Assembly (NCBI GenBank): GCA_945786935.1
Contig: CALZFY010000003.1
Span: forward strand, 1 to 64,000
Origin: HGM12587 sp945786935
GTDB taxonomy: Bacteria > Bacillota > Clostridia > Lachnospirales > Lachnospiraceae
DNA length: 64,000 nucleotides
Direction: 5' to 3'
This document shows, in pieces, positions 1 to 8,604 of this stretch. The notes under the pieces were generated by a model, which saw only the letters and a program-made list of their open reading frames with translations, searched no databases and had not been told where the DNA came from. How positions within the stretch are numbered: the first letter of the stretch is position 1; the number at the start of each line of letters is the position of its first letter. Position numbers and translations under genes: made by a program.

Positions 1-854
1 TAAACTCCTATATGTATTTTTCGGGAACAGGCGTTCCGGGAACCAGGTACTGGTTTGATATCTGGTCCAGGCAATTGACACCGGGAACACAGCTTACCAT
101 GTATTTTATATCTGTTTTTGCAGTATTTCTTCCTGCAGTTGTTTTTTGGAAAAAGAGAAAATTGTCAGGTCTTGTGGTGATTTTGGCTACAGTTTTCTTT
201 ATATATACCTCGTTAGCAACCAAGACAAGAACCACTCTGCTGGTGCTTGCAATTGTAGCTTTTGTACAGATTCTTTTATATGTTTTATTGGAAAGCAAAA
301 AAGTAGGATCAATATTTTCAAACAGAAAACTATGGATCTCGGTGGCAGTGGCAGTTGGAGTGGTTATTATCGGCATATTCCTTTTGAAAGATACACAGAT
401 CATCAGGGAATTTATCGATAATCTTGGCAAAGGTGGAGGAATCCTTAATAATGACCGATTTAAGGTACAAAGAGAGGCGATAAGGCAGCTATTTGACTAT
501 CCAATGGGTGGAAGACAGATGAAGCTGGATTTTATCTATTGCCATAATGTGTGGCTTGATATGGCAAATGCATCAGGGCTGATTCCGTTTTTTGTTTTTT
601 TGGGATTTACAATTTACAGCATCTGTTACTTGATCCGTTTTATCATGAAGAAAGAAATTCAGACGGATACAAAGCTTATTATGGCGGGAATGTATGTTGC
701 ATTTTTTCTGTACTATACAGTAGAACCTGCCTTAGATACATCAGTTCATTTTATTACACCATGGATTTTAGTGAATGGTCTGATTCACGGCTATCTGACA
801 AAGGAAGGAAAATATCATGGAATACGAAAAATTCGAGAAAAAAGTATATCTTAG
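1..854 (+). CDS. O-antigen polymerase/ligase (Wzy-like), 5' end outside window
   Basis: The reading frame is already open at the first bases (N-S-Y before the first visible Met at 12), so the N-terminal part lies upstream. What remains is about 280 residues with several hydrophobic helices, for example near residues 30-47, 49-66, 105-123 and 190-210 counted from that Met. Between them lies a polar stretch with the pattern NNDRFKVQREAIRQLFDYP and a later HNVWLDMANASGLIPFF, a layout typical of the Wzy_C/O-antigen ligase family. This family polymerises or ligates lipid-linked repeat units on the outer face of the membrane. The gene overlaps the next one by 38 nt. Family assignment is good; polymerase versus ligase cannot be decided from the sequence. 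Confidence 0.75.
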   Translation, partial: NSYMYFSGTGVPGTRYWFDIWSRQLTPGTQLTMYFISVFAVFLPAVVFWKKRKLSGLVVILATVFFIYTSLATKTRTTLLVLAIVAFVQILLYVLLESKKVGSIFSNRKLWISVAVAVGVVIIGIFLLKDTQIIREFIDNLGKGGGILNNDRFKVQREAIRQLFDYPMGGRQMKLDFIYCHNVWLDMANASGLIPFFVFLGFTIYSICYLIRFIMKKEIQTDTKLIMAGMYVAFFLYYTVEPALDTSVHFITPWILVNGLIHGYLTKEGKYHGIRKIREKSIS

Positions 855-2082
855 CAGTCCTACCATGCATCAGGAAAGCTTTGATTATATGAAGGAAGCA
901 TATGATACGAATTGGATGTCCACAGTAGGAGTCAATATTAATGAGGTTGAAAAGCTTTCCTGTGAAAAAATAGGATGTAAATATGCAGTTGCATTATCAG
1001 CCGGAACAGCTGCTTTGCATATGGCTGTGAAGCTTGCGGGTATCAAACGGGGGGAGAGGGTTTTTTGCTCAGATCTTACCTTTAGTGCAACGGTAAATCC
1101 CATTGTATATGAAGGGGGTGTACCTGTTTTTATTGATACAGAGTATGATACCTGGAATATGGATCCGGTGGCACTGGAAAAGGCATTTGAACTGTACCCT
1201 GAAGTAAAAAAGGTAGTTTTAGTGCATTTATATGGTACACCGGCTAAAGTGGATCAAATAAATAAAATCTGCAAAAAACATGATGCAATTTTAATAGAGG
1301 ATGCAGCCGAGTCGCTGGGAGGAACCTATAAAGGTGTTCAAACAGGAAATTTTGGAAAATACAATGTTGTTTCTTTTAATGGTAATAAAATTATTACCGG
1401 TTCTTCAGGAGGAATGCTGCTGACAAATGATGAAGATGCCGCCAAAAAAGTTCGAAAGTGGTCTACTCAGGCAAGGGAGGATGCACCCTGGTATCAGCAT
1501 GAAGAAATCGGCTATAATTATCGTATGAGTAATGTAATTGCAGGTGTTGTCAGAGGACAGTTTCCATATTTGGAAGAGCATATTGCACAGAAAAAAGCAA
1601 TTTATGAGAGATACAAAGAAGGCTTTAAGGACTTACCGGTGCAGATGAATCCTTATGATGAAAAGAATAGTATTCCGAACTATTGGTTGTCTTGTATGAT
1701 TATTGAACCTGAGGCAATGTGCAGACAGATTCGTGGAGAAAATGAGGCTTTATATATTCCTGAGCCTGGGAAGAGCTGTCCAACAGAGATTTTAGAGGCA
1801 ATCGAAGCAATTAATGCGGAAGGGCGACCAATCTGGAAACCGATGCATATGCAGCCAATTTACCGAATGAATGCATTTGTTACCCGTGAGGGGGACGGAA
1901 GAGCAAAGACCAATGCATATATCAATGGTGGAGCAGTTGGTAAAGATGGAAAGCTATTAGACGTAGGAATGGATATTTTTCACAGAGGCTTATGCCTTCC
2001 AAGTGACAACAAAATGACACCCTATCAACAGGATGTGATCATTGAAGTGATTAAAAAGTGTTTTAATGGAGAAGCGGTATGA
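817..2082 (+). CDS. DegT/DnrJ/EryC1 aminotransferase, PglE-like
   Basis: A 421-residue PLP-dependent sugar aminotransferase of fold type I. The N-terminal substrate loop (NWMSTVGVNINEVE), the ALSAGTAALHMA motif, the EDAAESLG aspartate motif near 161 and the PLP-lysine motif SFNGNKIITGSSGG (Lys191) are all present. The FNGNKI form of the lysine motif is characteristic of PglE-type enzymes that put a 4-amino group on UDP-4-keto-6-deoxy-HexNAc. The start at 817 has GGAAGG a few bases upstream, and the gene overlaps the polymerase before it and PglC after it (ATGA). With the PglC-, PglD- and PglF-like genes nearby it makes a bacillosamine-type route likely; the exact sugar is an inference. Confidence 0.85.
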   Translation: MEYEKFEKKVYLSSPTMHQESFDYMKEAYDTNWMSTVGVNINEVEKLSCEKIGCKYAVALSAGTAALHMAVKLAGIKRGERVFCSDLTFSATVNPIVYEGGVPVFIDTEYDTWNMDPVALEKAFELYPEVKKVVLVHLYGTPAKVDQINKICKKHDAILIEDAAESLGGTYKGVQTGNFGKYNVVSFNGNKIITGSSGGMLLTNDEDAAKKVRKWSTQAREDAPWYQHEEIGYNYRMSNVIAGVVRGQFPYLEEHIAQKKAIYERYKEGFKDLPVQMNPYDEKNSIPNYWLSCMIIEPEAMCRQIRGENEALYIPEPGKSCPTEILEAIEAINAEGRPIWKPMHMQPIYRMNAFVTREGDGRAKTNAYINGGAVGKDGKLLDVGMDIFHRGLCLPSDNKMTPYQQDVIIEVIKKCFNGEAV

Positions 2083-2705
2083 GTGGACATAAAAAAGGAT
2101 TTTATGAGAAATTTGTAAAACGTCCCCAGGATTTTTTATGTGCACTGACAGCAATTGTGGTTCTGTCGCCGGTAATGCTGGTGACAGCGGTTCTTGTGCG
2201 TATAAAGCTGGGGAGTCCTGTGATTTTTAAACAGGAACGTCCGGGATTAAACGGAAAGATTTTCACATTATATAAATTTCGCACGATGACTGATAAAAAG
2301 GATGAAAATGGAAATCTGCTCCCGGACGACATGAGACTTACCGGGTTTGGTAAAAAACTTCGGTCCACAAGCTTGGACGAACTACCTGAACTTTTTAACA
2401 TCTTAAACGGTGACATGTCAGTTGTTGGACCGCGACCATTGCTTGTCAGATATTTACCTAGATATAACGCTCATCAGGCAAGGCGACATGAAGTAAGGCC
2501 GGGATTTACAGGACTTGCTCAGGTCAACGGCAGAAATGCAATTTCCTGGGAGAAAAAATTTGACTGGGATGTCAAATACGTAGATCATATTACTTTTCTG
2601 AATGACTGGAAGATCATCTTAAAAACAGTGTTTACAGTGTTAAAAAGAGAAGGAATCAGTTCGGGAACATCTGAGACTATGGAAGAATTTATGGGAAGTG
2701 AATAA
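2079..2705 (+). CDS. initiating phosphoglycosyltransferase, PglC-like
   Basis: A 208-residue small monotopic phosphoglycosyltransferase. It has one re-entrant hydrophobic helix near residues 17-40, the KFRTM motif near 66, the catalytic Asp-Glu pair (TSLDELPE, D100-E101) and VVGPRP near 115-120, then PGFTGLAQVNGRN. It would transfer a sugar-1-phosphate from a UDP-sugar to undecaprenyl phosphate on the cytoplasmic face and start a repeat unit. It is the short PglC form without the N-terminal membrane domain, unlike the WbaP-like initiator at 35819. It overlaps the aminotransferase by 4 nt. Its likely donor is the UDP-diamino-trideoxy sugar made by its neighbours. Confidence 0.9.
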   Translation: MSGHKKGFYEKFVKRPQDFLCALTAIVVLSPVMLVTAVLVRIKLGSPVIFKQERPGLNGKIFTLYKFRTMTDKKDENGNLLPDDMRLTGFGKKLRSTSLDELPELFNILNGDMSVVGPRPLLVRYLPRYNAHQARRHEVRPGFTGLAQVNGRNAISWEKKFDWDVKYVDHITFLNDWKIILKTVFTVLKREGISSGTSETMEEFMGSE

Positions 2706-2709
2706 TCGT

Positions 2710-3345
2710 ATGAAAAACTTAATTATCATAGGTGCCGGTGGCTGTGGAAGAGAGATTCTGCAGTGGGCAAAAGATATTAACAGGCAGGAACCGAGATGGA
2801 ACATCAAGGGATTTTTAGATGATGATTTAGATGCTTTAAATGGAAAACAGTGTGATGTCCCGGTGATATCAAAGGTTGATGATTATGATATATGTGAAGA
2901 TGACGAGTTTACCTGTGGCATCGGAAACGCAAAAATTCGCAAAATGATTATAGATAAAATGATGGCGAAGGGAGCAAAGTTTGTGAATATCATCCATCCC
3001 AATGCCATTGTGGCAGATAGCAGCACGTTGGGGAAAGCAATTGTTATTTACCCATATGCACTGATTTCTGATAATGCGGTGGTAGGTGATGGATGTATCA
3101 TTAATATGTACTCATCCATTGCCCATGATTCTGTTTTGGGAGAATACTGTACGATTAGTGCTCATTGTGATGTTACCGGTATGTGTAAATTAGGAGACCG
3201 TGTATTCATGGGAACATCTTCCCATATGGTTCCTTCATCAAGAATTGGTGATGATGTATATATTTGTGCAGGAAGCACTGTCATGACAAGAGTAAGGGAT
3301 GGAATGAAAGTCCTGGGAAATCCCGCAAAAAAAATGAATTTTTAG
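2710..3345 (+). CDS. NeuD/PglD-family sugar O/N-acyltransferase
   Basis: About 211 residues from ATG 2710. A GTG at 2698 is possible but would overlap the previous gene, while the ATG gives the usual family start MKNLIIIGAGG. The N-terminal Rossmann-like UDP-sugar-binding domain (IIIGAGGCGRE) is followed from about residue 95 by left-handed beta-helix hexapeptide repeats. His139 (YSSIAHDSVLG) sits where PglD has its catalytic His. PglD acetylates the 4-amino group of UDP-4-amino-trideoxy-GlcNAc with acetyl-CoA. Here the next gene encodes an acyl carrier protein, so the acyl donor might be ACP-bound; that is an inference. Confidence 0.85.
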   Translation: MKNLIIIGAGGCGREILQWAKDINRQEPRWNIKGFLDDDLDALNGKQCDVPVISKVDDYDICEDDEFTCGIGNAKIRKMIIDKMMAKGAKFVNIIHPNAIVADSSTLGKAIVIYPYALISDNAVVGDGCIINMYSSIAHDSVLGEYCTISAHCDVTGMCKLGDRVFMGTSSHMVPSSRIGDDVYICAGSTVMTRVRDGMKVLGNPAKKMNF

Positions 3346-3358
3346 GAGATATAAAAGT

Positions 3359-3577
3359 ATGGAAACAAAGTTTTTAGAGTTTATAGCAGATGTTATGGAA
3401 GTGGGAGTTGAAGATATTTCCATGGAAACCGAATATAAGAAATTTCCACAGTGGGACTCTTTGATGATGATGAATTTAATTATGGAAATCGAAGAGGAAT
3501 TTGATGTTTCTATCTCTATGGAAATGGCTGGAAATATTAAAAAGTTACAGGATTTATACGAGCTGATCGAGAAATAA
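3359..3577 (+). CDS. acyl carrier protein
   Basis: A 72-residue acidic helical protein with the phosphopantetheine-attachment motif WDSLMMMNL; Ser34 is the expected attachment site. The SD is GGAG about 9 nt upstream (TTAGGAGATATAAAAGT). It lies 13 nt after the PglD-like gene and 2 nt before the FkbH-like gene, so it is very likely the dedicated carrier of that pair and not the fatty-acid ACP. Together they would load a short hydroxyacyl group and hand it to an acceptor. The identity as a carrier protein is firm; the cargo is inferred. Confidence 0.9.
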   Translation: METKFLEFIADVMEVGVEDISMETEYKKFPQWDSLMMMNLIMEIEEEFDVSISMEMAGNIKKLQDLYELIEK

Positions 3578-3579
3578 TC

Positions 3580-5211
3580 ATGAAAAAAAAAGTAGCACTG
3601 TTATCAAATGTTACTGTGGAAATGGTGGCTTTGAAACTAAAGAAAAAATTTGATGTATTTGTACCTGCCGGATTTGATTCCTGGGGGCAGGAAATTTTTC
3701 AGGAACAGTCGGAAATCTATCACTGTGATGCGATTTTTGTAATTTTAGACGGAACTGAAGCAAGACAATGGAAGAACAGAAAAGATGCATTTGCCCGTTT
3801 GGAATTATGGCAGACTCTGATAAACTATCTTGCGGAACATGAAAAAGACCATCCAATTTTTGTAAGTACCATTGATGTAAGGGAAAACAGAATTAAGTCA
3901 GTAGCAGAGCGTGTTTATCGATACGAGTGGGAAAGCACATGGTATGAGAGCTTGCAGGCAATTGTGGAAAAACAGAACAACTTTTTTGTATTTGATGTTC
4001 AGCAATTAATTGCCGATGTTGGAAGGGATAATTTTTATTCTGAAAAAATGTGGTATATGGGGAGTATGCCATATTCCAGGACAGGGTTGCAGGCCTTGGT
4101 AGATGAAATTACCCTGTTAATGGAAAGCTCTTTCGGTGTAAGAAGAAAAGTACTGGTGTTGGACATGGACAATACACTTTGGGGTGGTGTAATCGGAGAA
4201 GATGGAGTAGAGGGTATCAGGCTAGCAGAGCATAAAGATGGTGAGTGGTATTATAATCTGCAAAGACAGATTTTGGAAATGAAAAAAAGAGGAGTGCTCT
4301 TAGCAATTGCCTCTAAAAATAACGAGTCAGATATTCAGGAAGTCTGGAACAAATCAGCCATGGTTTTGAAAGAGGATGACTTTGTGTCCATGAAAATCAA
4401 CTGGAATCAAAAGGCAGAAAATCTGATTGCGATGCAATCAGAGCTGAACCTTACCCAGGGCTCTTTTGTATTTCTTGATGATAATCCCATGGAGCGGGAA
4501 GCAATGCATCAGCTTTGCCCGGAAGTTCAAGTGATTGATTTCCCGGAGGATGAATTACTACTGGATAGAACGGCAGAACGTTTCTATAAAGAGAATTTCA
4601 GACAATTGAGAACAACCTCAGAAGATACTAAAAAAACAGAGATGTATCTTGAGGAGACAAAACGAAAGAAGGAAAAGGCTGAAAGCCTGGATTTGGATGA
4701 TTATCTGAAAAAGCTGGAAATATGTGTAGATATACATAGAATGCGGACGGAAGAGTTGGAACGCGTAACCCAGCTCTGCAACAAAACAAACCAGTTTAAC
4801 GTAACGACAAAGCGATACAGCAGTGCCGAGATAAGTCAAATGAATGGGGACATTTATGTTGTATATGCAGAAGATAAATATGGAAAACAAGGTCTGGTGA
4901 GTGTGATTATTTTAAAAAATAAAGCTGATGCTGTGGAAATAGATACATTCCTTATGAGCTGTCGAGTGATGGGGAGAAAATTAGAAAATGTGATCATGCA
5001 GGAGCTTGTAAAACATTACCGTCCAAAAGCTAAGAGGATGGTAGGGACCTATATTCCTACAGAAAAAAATAAACCTGTGGAATTTTTATATGACAGATTG
5101 GGATTTCAATTGCTATACGAAAAAAAGGAAAAAGTATATGAATTGAAACTGGATTCCATGGAAATGCAGGAGGTGCTACCGTGCAAGTTGATCACATCGG
5201 ATATGCAGTAA
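3580..5211 (+). CDS. FkbH-like HAD-IIIC glyceryl-ACP synthase
   Basis: A 543-residue long-form FkbH protein. After an N-terminal SGNH-like region of about 185 residues comes the HAD motif I VLVLDMDNTLWGGVIGEDG (D195, D197), then ASKNNE near 246 and FLDDNPMERE. A C-terminal GNAT-like region contains the family motif NKTNQFNVTTKRY. Characterised FkbH proteins take 1,3-bisphosphoglycerate and form glyceryl-S-ACP with loss of phosphate. The ACP gene directly upstream fits this. The last 31 nt overlap the VOC gene. Glycerate as the actual substrate is an inference from the family. Confidence 0.85.
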   Translation: MKKKVALLSNVTVEMVALKLKKKFDVFVPAGFDSWGQEIFQEQSEIYHCDAIFVILDGTEARQWKNRKDAFARLELWQTLINYLAEHEKDHPIFVSTIDVRENRIKSVAERVYRYEWESTWYESLQAIVEKQNNFFVFDVQQLIADVGRDNFYSEKMWYMGSMPYSRTGLQALVDEITLLMESSFGVRRKVLVLDMDNTLWGGVIGEDGVEGIRLAEHKDGEWYYNLQRQILEMKKRGVLLAIASKNNESDIQEVWNKSAMVLKEDDFVSMKINWNQKAENLIAMQSELNLTQGSFVFLDDNPMEREAMHQLCPEVQVIDFPEDELLLDRTAERFYKENFRQLRTTSEDTKKTEMYLEETKRKKEKAESLDLDDYLKKLEICVDIHRMRTEELERVTQLCNKTNQFNVTTKRYSSAEISQMNGDIYVVYAEDKYGKQGLVSVIILKNKADAVEIDTFLMSCRVMGRKLENVIMQELVKHYRPKAKRMVGTYIPTEKNKPVEFLYDRLGFQLLYEKKEKVYELKLDSMEMQEVLPCKLITSDMQ

Positions 5212-5573
5212 AAAAACTGGAAAAGGCCATGGTGGACTTTCAGAATTTAGGATATAGATTTGGGAAAATTACTGAGGATACAGACAGAAATCTCCGCATT
5301 GTTTTTGGGGAAAATCAGGGATACAGGGTGGAACTGTTATCTCCAATGGAAGGGCTGGAGTCACCGGTAGATGATTATCTGAGAAAAAATGGTGCTATTC
5401 CCTATCATATTTGCTATCGTTCATCAAATTTTGAAGAGGATGTAGCGAAACTTCAAAAGGAAAAGTATCGAATTGTTGTTCCACCTCAGAAAGCATGTGC
5501 TTTTGGGGGGAATAGAGTAGTCTTTATGATGAAGCTTTCTATTGGATTAATTGAGATTGTAGAAATGCGATAA
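5181..5573 (+). CDS. VOC-superfamily protein, methylmalonyl-CoA epimerase-like
   Basis: A 130-residue single VOC module pair. The N-terminal VDHIGYAV carries a likely metal-ligand His5, IPYHICYR a second His, and the C-terminal IGLIEIVEMR the closing Glu. The start is GTG 5181 with a strong AGGAGGT 6 nt upstream, inside the end of the FkbH gene, so the two are translationally coupled. Related proteins are epimerases or isomerases acting next to a thioester carbonyl. In this context it could epimerise the ACP-bound acyl group or act at another step of the same modification; this is an inference. Confidence 0.75.
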   Translation: MQVDHIGYAVKKLEKAMVDFQNLGYRFGKITEDTDRNLRIVFGENQGYRVELLSPMEGLESPVDDYLRKNGAIPYHICYRSSNFEEDVAKLQKEKYRIVVPPQKACAFGGNRVVFMMKLSIGLIEIVEMR

Positions 5574-5595
5574 AATACATGAAAAAGGAACGTTT

Positions 5596-7455
5596 ATGAA
5601 CAAGAAGTATTTTAACAGATGGGAAATGATTAATCATAAGGTCTTATTATTCTTTATAGATATACTGCTGATTCAACTAGCCGCTTTTATGAGTATCTAT
5701 ATCCGGTTCGATTTTCAATTTAATGAAATTCCGGATTATTTCATTGAAGGAATTGCGTCCTATACGCTAATCAATAGCATTTGTACGATATTGATTTTCT
5801 GGATGCTGCGTTTATATCACAGAGTCTGGCAATATGCCGGAAGTACAGAAGTTATTTATATTATAGGTGCATGCGGGTTATCAGCAATCGTTCAGCTTAT
5901 TGGAATGAAAGCATTAGATATCTTTGTTCCCAGGAGCTATCATGTTTTTTACTTTGCATTTTTGACTTGTTTTATTTTATGTACGAGATTTTTTTATCGG
6001 ATTCTGCAGTTATTTAAAAGTCAGCAAAGACGTCTTAGTAGAAGAAAAGCAGAAAATGTAATGATAGTAGGAGCTGGGGAAGCAACTGCAATTTTATTGA
6101 GGGAATTTCAAAATAGTCAGTTTCTCAATCAAAACATTGTGTGCTTAGTAGATGATAATCCAGGAAAAATCGGGAAAAGTATTCGTGGTGTTTTAATTGA
6201 AGGAAACAGATATGATATACCTGAGCTCGTAATAAAACATAAAGTACAGACGATTATCATATCCATTCCATCTGCAAAGCCAAAGGAAATTAGTGCAATT
6301 TTAGAAATTTGTAAAGAAACCACATGTCAGATAAAAGTTTTACCAGGACTTTATCAGATGGTAAAAGGTGATGTCAGTGTTTCAAAGCTTCGTGATGTGG
6401 AAATTGAAGACTTGTTGGGCAGAGACCCCATTCAAATTCAGAATGATGATGTCATGGAGTGTGTGGAAGATAAAACGATTTTGATTACCGGCGGCGGTGG
6501 CTCTATTGGTAGTGAGCTTTGCAGACAAATTGCTGCACATCACCCGAGAAAACTGATTATTTTTGATATTTATGAAAACAATGCTTATGATATTCAGCAG
6601 GAATTAAAGAAAAATTATCCTGAACTGGATCTGGTTGTTCTCATAGGATCTGTAAGAAATACACATCGCATCAACAGTGTGATGGAACAATATCATCCGG
6701 ATATTGTATATCATGCTGCTGCACATAAACATGTGCCACTGATGGAAGACAGTCCAAATGAAGCTATAAAAAATAACGTGTTTGGAACTTATAAGACAGC
6801 TTGTGCAGCCGACAAATACGGGGTGAAGAGATTTGTATTAATTTCTACAGATAAGGCTGTAAATCCAACGAATATTATGGGAGCATCGAAAAGACTTTGT
6901 GAAATGATCATTCAGACATTGAATAATCGTTCCAATACTGAGTTTGCAGCGGTTCGTTTTGGTAATGTACTGGGAAGTAATGGAAGTGTAATCCCCCTGT
7001 TCAAAAAGCAGATTCAGGCAGGTGGACCGGTGACAGTTACACATCCGGATATCATACGCTATTTTATGACAATCCCAGAGGCGGTCTCCCTGGTGCTTCA
7101 GGCAGGTGCAAATGCCAAAGGTGGCGAAATATTTGTACTTGATATGGGGGAACCGGTGAAAATCGTGGACTTGGCATATAATATGATCAAATTATCCGGA
7201 TTCATTCCAAACGAGGATATTAAGATTGAATTTACAGGACTCAGACCAGGAGAAAAGCTGTATGAAGAACTGTTGATGAGTGAAGAGGGGCTCCAGGATA
7301 CCGAAAACAAATTAATTCATATTGGAAAACCAATAGACTTTGATGAAGAACAGTTTTTAATTGATCTGGCAGAATTAGAAAAAATGGCAAATCAGGATGA
7401 TAGATGCATTAAGGAACAGGTAATGAAGATGGTGCCAACTTACCATCCATCATAA
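5596..7455 (+). CDS. membrane UDP-HexNAc 4,6-dehydratase, PglF/CapD-like
   Basis: A 619-residue protein with four N-terminal membrane helices (about 13-35, 54-76, 85-107, 115-137), a CoA-binding-like domain (about 153-250) and a C-terminal SDR dehydratase. The NAD motif is ITGGGGSIGSE near 297-307, and the catalytic Thr-Asp-Lys triad is LISTDKAVNP (T418, D419, K420), the PglF variant that lacks the usual Tyr. It makes UDP-4-keto-6-deoxy-HexNAc, the substrate of the PglE-like aminotransferase. It follows the VOC gene by 22 nt and completes a PglF/E/D/C set. Confidence 0.9.
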   Translation: MNKKYFNRWEMINHKVLLFFIDILLIQLAAFMSIYIRFDFQFNEIPDYFIEGIASYTLINSICTILIFWMLRLYHRVWQYAGSTEVIYIIGACGLSAIVQLIGMKALDIFVPRSYHVFYFAFLTCFILCTRFFYRILQLFKSQQRRLSRRKAENVMIVGAGEATAILLREFQNSQFLNQNIVCLVDDNPGKIGKSIRGVLIEGNRYDIPELVIKHKVQTIIISIPSAKPKEISAILEICKETTCQIKVLPGLYQMVKGDVSVSKLRDVEIEDLLGRDPIQIQNDDVMECVEDKTILITGGGGSIGSELCRQIAAHHPRKLIIFDIYENNAYDIQQELKKNYPELDLVVLIGSVRNTHRINSVMEQYHPDIVYHAAAHKHVPLMEDSPNEAIKNNVFGTYKTACAADKYGVKRFVLISTDKAVNPTNIMGASKRLCEMIIQTLNNRSNTEFAAVRFGNVLGSNGSVIPLFKKQIQAGGPVTVTHPDIIRYFMTIPEAVSLVLQAGANAKGGEIFVLDMGEPVKIVDLAYNMIKLSGFIPNEDIKIEFTGLRPGEKLYEELLMSEEGLQDTENKLIHIGKPIDFDEEQFLIDLAELEKMANQDDRCIKEQVMKMVPTYHPS

Positions 7456-7459
7456 TAGG

Positions 7460-8587
7460 ATGAAAAACATGCTTAACAATAAAGAAAACAAGCGCAGAAC
7501 AGTGTTGCTTTTGGCAAACAATGATATGGGCTTATATAAGTTCAGAAAAGAATTAATTGAAACATTGTTAGAAGAATACAAGGTTGTGATATCTTTGCCG
7601 GAAGGTCCTTTTGTGGAAAATCTCATACAGATGGGATGCGAATTTGTTGAAACACAGTTTGAGAGAAGAGGAACAAATCCGGTTCAGGATCTGGAATTAT
7701 TTCGGTATTATAAAAAACTTCTGAAAAAAGTTCAGCCTGATCTTGTTTTGACTTATACGATCAAACCCACGATGTATGGAGGATTTGCATGCAGAGTGTT
7801 AAAGATTCCTTATATTGTAAATATTACAGGTTTAGGAACTGCCCTGGAGAATCCGGGAATCCTGCAAAAAATGTTGATATTTATGTATCGATTGGTTTTG
7901 CCATATGCTTCCTGTGTTTTTTTTCAAAATCAGACAAACAGAATGTTTTTTGAAAAGAGAAATATGGTAAGAAAAACTGTATTGATACCAGGGTCTGGTG
8001 TTAATACACAGGACTATCCATTCGTGGATTATCCCAAAACAGCGTCAGGTGAAGAGCACTTTTTGTTTGTGGGAAGGTTGATGCGCGATAAAGGTGTTGG
8101 AGAACTTTTTGAAGCAGCGGAAAGAATTAAGAAAAAATATCCCAAGGTATCTTTTGATATTGTAGGTTTTTCTGATGAAGACTATTCCTCCAGTTTGGAA
8201 ACACTTCAGGAAAAAGACATTATTCATTATTGGAATGTACAGCAAAATGTTAAGCCTTTTTTAGCAAAATGTAATGCAATCGTATTACCATCTTACCATG
8301 AGGGAATGGCAAATGTTCTGTTAGAAGCCTCCGCCAGTGGAAGACCTGTGCTGGCATCCCAAATTCCGGGATGTCAGGAGACTTTTGATGAAGGAATTAC
8401 AGGATTTGGCTTTGAGGTAAAAAGTGCCGATTCTTTATATCAGGCACTGGAAAAGTTTATATTGCTAAGTTATGCCGAAAAAGCAAATATGGGAAAAGCC
8501 GCCCGAATAAAAATGGAAAAGGAATTTGACCGGCAAATAGTAATCGAAGCTTATATGAAAGAGATTAAAACAATTTTAAAACAATAG
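7460..8587 (+). CDS. GT4 glycosyltransferase, PglA-like
   Basis: A 375-residue GT-B enzyme. The N-terminal domain shows the family pattern LLANNDMGLYKFRKELIE and DLVLTYTIKPTMYGG, and the C-terminal domain has FLFVGRLMRDKGVGEL and the nucleotide-binding Glu motif PSYHEGMANVLLEASASGRP. The family includes PglA-type enzymes that add HexNAc to an undecaprenyl-diphosphate-linked bacillosamine, which fits the neighbours. The start is ATG 7460; an in-frame ATG at 7469 is an alternative. It probably adds the second sugar of the repeat unit. Confidence 0.8.
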   Translation: MKNMLNNKENKRRTVLLLANNDMGLYKFRKELIETLLEEYKVVISLPEGPFVENLIQMGCEFVETQFERRGTNPVQDLELFRYYKKLLKKVQPDLVLTYTIKPTMYGGFACRVLKIPYIVNITGLGTALENPGILQKMLIFMYRLVLPYASCVFFQNQTNRMFFEKRNMVRKTVLIPGSGVNTQDYPFVDYPKTASGEEHFLFVGRLMRDKGVGELFEAAERIKKKYPKVSFDIVGFSDEDYSSSLETLQEKDIIHYWNVQQNVKPFLAKCNAIVLPSYHEGMANVLLEASASGRPVLASQIPGCQETFDEGITGFGFEVKSADSLYQALEKFILLSYAEKANMGKAARIKMEKEFDRQIVIEAYMKEIKTILKQ

Positions 8588-8604
8588 AGGAAAAGAGGTC
8601 ATAG

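Noticed and set aside
5181..5211. Overlap of the FkbH and VOC genes as a possible frameshift fusion
   Set aside because: The VOC gene has its own strong AGGAGGT and GTG start and a complete family length, so this is normal translational coupling.
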